Of a stretch of DNA of 64,000 nucleotides, positions 57,891-64,000 are shown in pieces. The stretch is from Cornus controversa (taxonomy: Eukaryota > Streptophyta > Magnoliopsida > Cornales > Cornaceae). Position 1 is the first letter of the stretch, and each line of letters starts with the position of its first letter. The DNA lies in the NCBI GenBank assembly GCA_026545225.1, contig CM048853.1, forward strand, positions 15,440,755-15,504,754, read 5' to 3'. Under the pieces are notes generated by a model, which made no database searches, was not told the DNA's origin, and saw only the letters and a list, made by a program, of their open reading frames with translations. Position numbers and translations under genes: made by a program.

Positions 57891-60800
57891 TTACAAAATA
57901 TCCTTAAGATTTGAATCTGAAGGGACAACTCCACAAGAAGCCAATTTCTTCGCAAGGGCATCTGCAAGATCCGTTGCCTTTGCTTTATTCATGACAATAC
58001 GATCCTCTAGAAGCAACAAGTGCTAACGCGTGACATCAGCCTCAGCCACATCCTTTGCAAGTTCAGCAACTAAGGAAGCTTGTTGATCATTCAGAACCTG
58101 TATTTCATAACTGTGAACAGTATCTTGCAAACGAGAATCCAGCCAAGGGAGTGACAAGCCGACAACCTGTCAGTCACTAATATGTCTCCGGAGGCTCAGG
58201 AGGGAAATAAGAAAGTTAGCCACAACATTTAAAAAGAAACGCTGATACAGAGGATCTTAAAAAGCAAAATTAGCAAAAGTCTTAGGATAACGATGATAAA
58301 TCCTATTAAGCATCCCCACATTATGAAAGCTGCAAGAGAAGGAGTGCCATTCAACAAGATCATCAGGCTTTAAATTTTGAGGATTCAGAAATACTTCAAG
58401 ATATGAACGCAAACCCTCGCTAAAAATGGAATCAGAATCCATAGCGGAAGTCTGAGGGTCATGCTCTACAAGATAGGAGGTAGATCATCAGAAAAATTAA
58501 ACAAAAATAAATAAAGGAAATTACATGAAAACACAGCGAATACCTGTCCCAAGGAAAGACTTATCAGCAACATTAGCATCGTCAGGCGAATGAGTTATGG
58601 GAAGAGGACTGGATAAGGTAGACAGCCGACTAGTCCCACCAGCGGGAGGAATATCATCATCTTTAAAAATTTGAAGGTCATCACCAGGATGCCCGAAGAT
58701 TTCTTTTGATAATAGAGTGGTGTCTTTATTCACTGCAGCCAGCTCACGCGCAATATCTGAGACATCACCCTCGGTCGTGGGCAAATTCTCAGCCCCAAGT
58801 TCAAACATCATAAGGTCTACTAACGGATCCTGATTGGAGACCGGCGTTGTCCCATCCGAGGGTTCATTGTCCTGCGAAGAAAAAAGTAAGTGACCTGCAT
58901 TATGTCTAACGCGAGCTAAGGGATCATCACTCACGGGTGCAGGAGGTAAAGGAATTGATGAAACAGGGGTAGCCGATGATTGTGGGACATTGGACTCAGG
59001 TAAGGCGGTGGGTTTATGGAGGGATAATAAGACTAAGATGGGAAGTTGGTCATCTTCATCCACTATCATCATGGTTGTAGGTTTGGAGGGTAAGAAAAAG
59101 GAAGAGCCCACGGAGGGTTGAATGAGATCACCAGAGGCCGTATGTTGACCTTCAGCGGGAGGGGGGAGACCAGAGTCACCATCACCAAATGCAGTATGTT
59201 GAACCTCCGTGAAAGGGTTTTGGCCCAAATCATCCTCCGTGAAGGGGTTTACGTTGGGCAAAACAAAGTGACCTCCCGTAGGGGGATCAGTGTGAGATGC
59301 AGGCCCCTCCGCGGAGCCTTCTATATCCATGGCTTGGTCAAAAGCCAAGGTAAGATTTCCAGGCCCTGTTGGTAAAAATAGCGGGGGATCACTTCCAAAG
59401 ATAGAAGTTTCCTTGTAGGTAACTGGCTTCCGCGGGCGAAGAGCCTGCATTGGATAAAAGAGAAGAATATGTTAGGTTATACACCATAGACAGTAAAAGT
59501 ACTGGATTTACACAATAAGAACTGTATCATCCGGACTTTCTTTTTGTTAGGTTCAGAGTCGACGATCGTATCTGGCTCGTGGTCAGTAACGGAAGAAGCT
59601 TCAACATCCAGGGGTAAAGTGCCATGGGTAAAGCGTTTATCGTGGGGAGCCTTCTTCAAAAAATGACTTATGTACAAACGAGTCATGTGAACCTGGGGAC
59701 ACTTTAGAGTAATATCATCCTTATAAATTAAGGCTGTTTCGGGAACAGAAGGTGGGCTCTTGGCAAAATCTTTGAGGATAGTATGCATGTGCTCCAAGTA
59801 TCACAAGTAACTGGCTGAACAATGGCCCCTCCTGTGCATAGAAGGAATCTCTACATACAAAGAAAACTGTAGATTCAGTAATTCACATTTCTTTCGGTAA
59901 AAGAGCATCGAATCGTCAAAAGTCTCTTCCCATATGAAATTTACGGAAGGGATATTCTGGTCATAACCAAGTTGACGGGCTGCCCGCATGGGGTAATAGC
60001 CAGTTCTTTTGAGGCGTGTCTCACTCACCGCGGGGAGGGCTACCCCAACAACTATAGCGCAGAACATCATCTGAGACATACTAGGCTTATCCTCTTCAAC
60101 AATACAAGTCTCCTCTGAATAAAAGGGTGGGAATTGAATACCGTCGTACTGAATAGTATAAGGCCGAAACTGAAAAAATTCCTTACAATCTAATGAGTCT
60201 CTGATATCTCTGACCCAACCGATGTTATGCCACCGCATGGCTTGACAATTGTCTAAGAGAGTGACGTCGTGTCAAAGAGCTCAAACTCATAAGGCTTATT
60301 GGCATAATGAGGGAAACACTCGAAAAGAAAGAGCATAAGGAAAAAAGATAAAACATAGTTGTTGATCTCGTATTGACCCTTGGAATGAGGGTAGTCTGAA
60401 ATAATGTCATCTAAATGGTTGTATAGTGAGCCCAAGAACATAGGGGCCAGGGGAAGTGTGTCACCCTTGGCCAAAACAGCCGCAAGAAGAAATGTGTCCC
60501 TGTCAGGACCATCTTGAGGACGACCCTCACAGATAAACTTGTCCAACCAGTAAACAAGGAAGGCTGGTAGTTCATAGCCTTTACCAAACTCTGGACCGTC
60601 TACATACTGTCGAACACGCTAGCTCTCGCGAAGGTCCTTGTCCTCTTTTTATAATCCCTGAAAAAGTAGCGGAACCAAGAAGTATAAGTGAGCTTGGGAG
60701 ATTTAATCTTGGGATGACTCTTCAACTTCTTGGAATCTCTAAAAATAGTATCCAAATGCATAGCCTCATCTGCGAAAGTATCCAGAGAATCACGAAGGGT

Positions 60801-61371
60801 CAGAACTTCTGGCTAGGCTATAGGAGCAGTAACCTCTCCGAAACATAGAATGGGAAGTCTAAAAAGCACCGCCACGTCTTTTAAAGTAGGGGTAAATTCC
60901 CCCTAAGAAGTTACAAAAGTGTGGTGTACTGAACTCCACCGTGAAATGACAGAGGTGAGTCCCTCTGCGTCTCTCTTAACAGAAAGTTCAGAAAAAAGCT
61001 TAACAGATTGAAAGACCTTGGCCTTTTGAAGAATCTCATGGTACTCAGGAACTCCAAGAATATAATGTGACCATTCAGTCCATTCTACAGTAGCACCCAT
61101 ATGTGATTCATATTCGGTAAAACTGAAAGGATAGTCCCCCCGCTCTAGCCGAAGACGAGGAACGGATTCGAGAATGACAGCAAAACTATCCATGTTATCA
61201 TATGTGCTTAGTATCACAAGATCATCGGACACTTCTATATCAGGAATAAACTCTTCCATGGAACTCCAGAAGTGATCATGTTTCTCTTCAGAAAAGGGTG
61301 CCTTACGTCATTCATCAGGAGGAGGAACTTGAGGGATTGCCCCACTGGCCAATGACAGTTGCTTTTTCTTT
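57891..61371 (-). pseudogene. Antisense plant-mobile-domain (PMD, aminotransferase-like) gene of element C
   Basis: A decayed gene on the strand opposite to pol. From right to left: MEEFIPDIEVSDD (61259), WSSVHHTFVTS*GEFTPTLKDVAVLFRLP (TAG where Trp is expected), ELPAFLVYWLDKFICEGRPQ (about 60530-60575), LPLAPMFLGSLYNHLDDI, CKEFFQFRPYTIQYDG, and PMRAARQLGYDQNIPSVNF: the conserved blocks of plant mobile domain proteins in order. A Pro/Ser/Asp-rich linker follows (58521-59450), then a helical tail with heptad-like leucines ending SDSNLKDIL at TAA 57891-57893. A spliced intron is visible at 58466-58543. Stops, shifts and the insertion of F make it non-functional. It could be a gene carried by the Tat element or a host PMD gene captured by it. 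Confidence 0.8.
58466..58543 (-). other. Intron in antisense PMD gene
   Basis: The minus-strand donor ACAG|GTATTCGC and acceptor ATCTTGTAG|AGCATGACC join two frames in phase (...SFLGTEHDPQTSAMDSDS). The 78-bp intron has stops in frame. A second acceptor, CCAATGCAG|GCTCTTCGC at about 59445, implies another intron just upstream whose donor I could not fix. Confidence 0.65.
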
Positions 61372-61376
61372 GTTAT

Positions 61377-61403
61377 TGATTCGTGTGTGAGTGTGACTCA
61401 AAG
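61377..61403 (-). repeat. Remnant of 3' LTR of element F
   Basis: TGATTCGTGTGTGAGTGTGACTCAAA is the terminal piece of the A-family LTR. It is fused at a 3-base overlap (TTT) to gag codons ending ...QAITT. Confidence 0.9.
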
Positions 61404-62922
61404 TGGTAATGGCTTGAACTTGCTCATGGTGTGGGTTGCTTGTGGAAGCTTGCATCCCTTTTGGATTAGCAATTGGTTGACTAGGGAGCTTCCCTTCTTC
61501 TCTTCTACTTAATGAAGTAGCAAGCTGTCCAAACTGAGATTCCAGTTTGGCAATGGATTGAGAATGCGAGTGCACTAGCTGAACTGTAGATTGTACTGTT
61601 GCTGCAGTAGCTTGTACTGTCTCTATAAAAGAATCAAGCTTGTCAAATTTAGACAAGGTAAGAGTCAGCTTGTCTTCAATAGCAGAAATTCTTTGGGCCA
61701 TAGGACTTTGTGTTTGATATTGCTGTTGAGGCACAAAAGTCCTAGGTTGATATGATGGTTGCATTGCTGCCCCTTGGTTACTGTAAGAAAAACCAGGATG
61801 ATTCCTCCATGTGGGATTGTAAGTATTACCTCGTGGAGGATTCATTGGTCCAGTGAAAGTAGCTTGAACTTGCTCATGTTGAATATCAGAAAATTGCCCC
61901 ATTGAAGGACAATTGCTCTCATTATGCATAGGACTAGAGCAAAATTCACAAGGGCCTAGCAATGAAGAATTTGAAGCAGAAGGAGTTTGATTGGCAGCCA
62001 TAATTGCTGCTACCTTCTGTGCAATTAAATCAATATCAGTTGGCATAGCTTCTGAAGCACCAACCTCAAAAATCCCATCAGTCTTCCTGGTAGTGGCAGG
62101 TCTGCTAGAACGAGTAGAGGACACATGTTGTAGAGAGTTGTCACTAAGATTTTCAAATAGGGTCCATGCCTCTTCTTCACTCTTCAACATAAAAGTACCT
62201 CCACATGACGCATCAACCATCTGTCTGTTAGCTTCTGTGAGCCCTTCATGAAAACTCTGCACTAGTTGCCACTTAGGAACTTGATGATGGGGACACTTCC
62301 TAAGAAGGTCCTTGAATCTTTCCCATGTCTCATAAAATTGTTCCCCCTCATATTGGGAGAAACCAGTGATAGCACGTCTAAACTGATTGGTCTTCCCTAT
62401 CGGAAAATACTTCTTGAGAAACTCATGTTGCATCTGAGTCCAAGTCGTGATAGAACTAGCCGGTAGAGAGTTGAACCAATACTTTGCTTTGTCTTTCAGA
62501 GAGAATGGAAAAAGTCTCATTCTGAAAGCATCTTCAGAGAAGTTGTGAATTTTTGTAGTTGAGCACACTTCAATGAAGTCATCCAGATGCTTGTAAGGGT
62601 CTTCTTGAGTCAGCCCAAAATAAGATGGTAGCATCTGAAAAATGCTGGACTTGATCTCATAATTCTGTGCTGTGACATTGGGTAATTGAAAACCTGCTGG
62701 CGAGGTATATGTCTCAGGAACATAGTAGTCCCTAAGCAATCTAGCTCTTTCTTCATCAGCATTAGGAACAAGGTTATTATTCCTCTCTTCTGCCATGTCT
62801 TCAATTATTTCTTCCTCTTGCACACTGGTGTCAACAGGGATGTTCCTCTGTTGTCTAAGAGTACGTTCAGGCTCAGGATCAAGAGGTATCAAAGGATCAG
62901 CCACAGAACGACGACCTTGCAT
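61401..62922 (-). CDS. gag: Element F gag, open but 3' truncated
   Basis: ATG at 62920-62922, about 120 bases after the primer site, opens about 507 gag codons without a stop. The frame runs on through the LTR remnant into element C DNA to 61315. Blocks: RLLRDYYVPETYTSPAGFQL, MLPSYFGLTQEDPYKHLDDF, TTWTQMQHEFLKKYFPIGK, an intact CCHC knuckle (CEFCSSPMHNESNC), an Asn/Pro/Gln-rich stretch, and HSHSQSIAKLESQFGQL. It shows the ancestral state of several sites mutated in element A. The last about 28 residues (LSHTHTRINN...) come from LTR and flanking DNA and are not gag. Confidence 0.93.
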
Positions 62923-63042
62923 ATATTACCAAAAGCACCTGAAAAGAAACAAAAACAAAATTAAAAATAAAATAGAAAAATTTCCTAAACTAAAAATCCA
63001 ATTAAAACTAATTCTGTAAAATCCAATCAATCAAATAGATAA

Positions 63043-63060
63043 TCCCCGGCAACGGCGCCA
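63043..63060 (-). other. Primer-binding site of element F (tRNA-Asp type)
   Basis: The minus strand reads TGGCGCCGTTGCCGGGGA, identical to the site in element A, five bases after the LTR. Confidence 0.93.
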
Positions 63061-63065
63061 AAAAT

Positions 63066-64000
63066 TGATTCGTGTGTGAGTGTGACTCAAAAAGTATACC
63101 AATTAAAATTTTCCACACTTCGCAATAGAACAAATTCCTTGCAGAATAGGGCTATCGAAAGGAATGGGTATCGTACCTCAGGGATTATGTTCTGATGAGT
63201 TGGATTACGGAATTAATTCTAATTAAATTTAAAAGAAAAGAATTCTGATTTTAACTAATTAAAAAGATAAAATAAAATAAATCAAAGGTAAACAAGATAG
63301 TGAAGATAATAGGAGAGAAACCTAGGGTGTTTGACTTCACCACTAACTCCACAATCAATGGTCAATTGAATCAACTATAGGGGGATTACATCATGCATAA
63401 GTGGTGTCGGTGGCTACAAGCTCACCTTCATCCGTCAAGAAGATAACATATGATTAAGGCTAAGCCATGGACTATCTTCGATTGGCATGGGCCATCTGCC
63501 TAACTACTCTAATCTAGGGTGCAGTATGGTTCATCTTCTCTAGGCATAATCCATCAAAGCTCATAACAATATATTCAGTGATTACCATTGTATAAAAATC
63601 TCTCTCATGATCACAGAAAACAAAAGAGATTGAGTTCAATAACAACAACTAAATATCTAAGACAAGATAAGAAATCATTGAGATTGAATTTACAAGACTT
63701 TTATTGCTCAATTCTATAATAAGAATCCTCACAATTACACAATCTATGCATGTATATAAAGGTCCCCAATAATTAAAACAATCAAACCAATGATGCTTTG
63801 TTAGGGCTACATCAAAACCCTAGTGGATGAACTAGCCGGTCATGGTAGAAGAAGAAGCTTCAACTGTTGAGGAAGAAGACATCATCTTTCTGAATTACGC
63901 GTATGACTTTGTTCTCCAATGGCTCTGCAATATGTTTATGTTCCTCTTCTCAGCCTTCTTAGACTCTCTAATCTTTGTGTAAGCTCTCTCAATTCAGCCT
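63066..64000 (-). repeat. 5' LTR of element F (partial)
   Basis: 935 bp of an A-family LTR, nearly identical to solo LTR D over the same interval (for example TAGGGTGTTTGACTTCACC and the shared GGTATCGTACCTCAGGG). It continues beyond the window. Confidence 0.93.

Larger units (their letters stand above)
47700..61376 (+). mobile_element. Element C: Tat/Retand-like Ty3/gypsy retrotransposon with antisense gene
   Basis: The order is LTR-like region, primer site, gag, protease, RT, RNase H, a second RNase H, integrase, then a long 3' region with an antisense plant-mobile-domain gene. The second (archaeal-type) RNase H and long 3' region mark the Tat lineage. It is interrupted by solo LTRs D and E and by element F. 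The 5' LTR start is uncertain and the 3' LTR is not in the window, so both limits are approximate. Coding is one continuous frame from 48992 to about 56795 once D and E are removed, broken by at least ten nonsense codons. Confidence 0.88.
61377..64000 (-). mobile_element. Element F: truncated Athila-like element (A family), runs off window
   Basis: In minus orientation: 5' LTR from beyond the window to 63066, tRNA-Asp primer site, leader, gag, then an abrupt jump into the last 27 bases of the 3' LTR (61377-61403). The left target duplication is GTTAT (61372-61376). Everything from mid gag through pol to almost the whole 3' LTR is missing. The right end is outside the window, so its duplication cannot be checked. 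It interrupts the antisense gene of C. Confidence 0.9.

Overview
This is a plant nuclear window, almost certainly a eudicot. It is AT-rich and dominated by LTR retrotransposons of plant-specific lineages (Tekay-like chromovirus, Athila-like, Tat/Retand-like, and a Copia fragment). Primer-binding sites match plant tRNAs, and it also holds a FAR1/FRS gene relic, a hAT-type MITE and a long AT-rich satellite. I found no intact host gene, no rRNA or tRNA gene and no CRISPR array. The picture is gene-poor heterochromatin built by nested insertion.

Layout. 1-6350: decayed plus-strand Ty3/gypsy chromovirus relic (gag knuckle, protease, RNase H, integrase, chromodomain-like end), with its RT core deleted, then its 3' LTR. 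6351-10240: AT-rich, with a minus-strand Copia LTR plus primer site (7195-7655) and a short His-rich coding fragment (7887-8063). 10249-10789: hAT-type MITE with an 8-bp target duplication. 11190-18380: about 7 kb satellite of some 40 monomers, arranged mostly as short/long dimers of about 365 bp. 19207-25630: FAR1-related (FRS/MULE-type) pseudogene whose main exon is split by a 3450-bp solo LTR (20312-23761, target duplication AATTC). Its 3' exons can be traced to a terminal stop, followed by a minisatellite.

28459-46540: Athila-like element A (target duplication GGGGC). It has gag but no pol. A Tekay-like minus-strand element B (30847-41473, target duplication TGAAG) sits inside the gag. 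B is nearly intact apart from two one-base frameshifts. From about 47.7 kb: Tat/Retand-like element C on the plus strand, one long gag-pol frame broken mainly by nonsense codons. C carries two solo LTRs, D (52215-53721, target duplication GTGGA) and E (54829-56212, target duplication GATGG). Downstream of its integrase is a large antisense gene with a plant mobile domain, an intron and a probable coiled-coil tail (57891-61371). That gene is cut by truncated minus-strand element F (61377 to beyond the window end), related to A and D.

Relative order of events: C is older than D, E and F; A is older than B; the FRS gene is older than its solo LTR. The observations most worth following up are a cluster of 18-bp palindromes shared by LTRs of two different lineages (B and E), with a GC-rich relative inside A; the antisense plant-mobile-domain gene of C; the higher-order satellite; and a 648-bp block of perfect identity between otherwise diverged LTRs of B.
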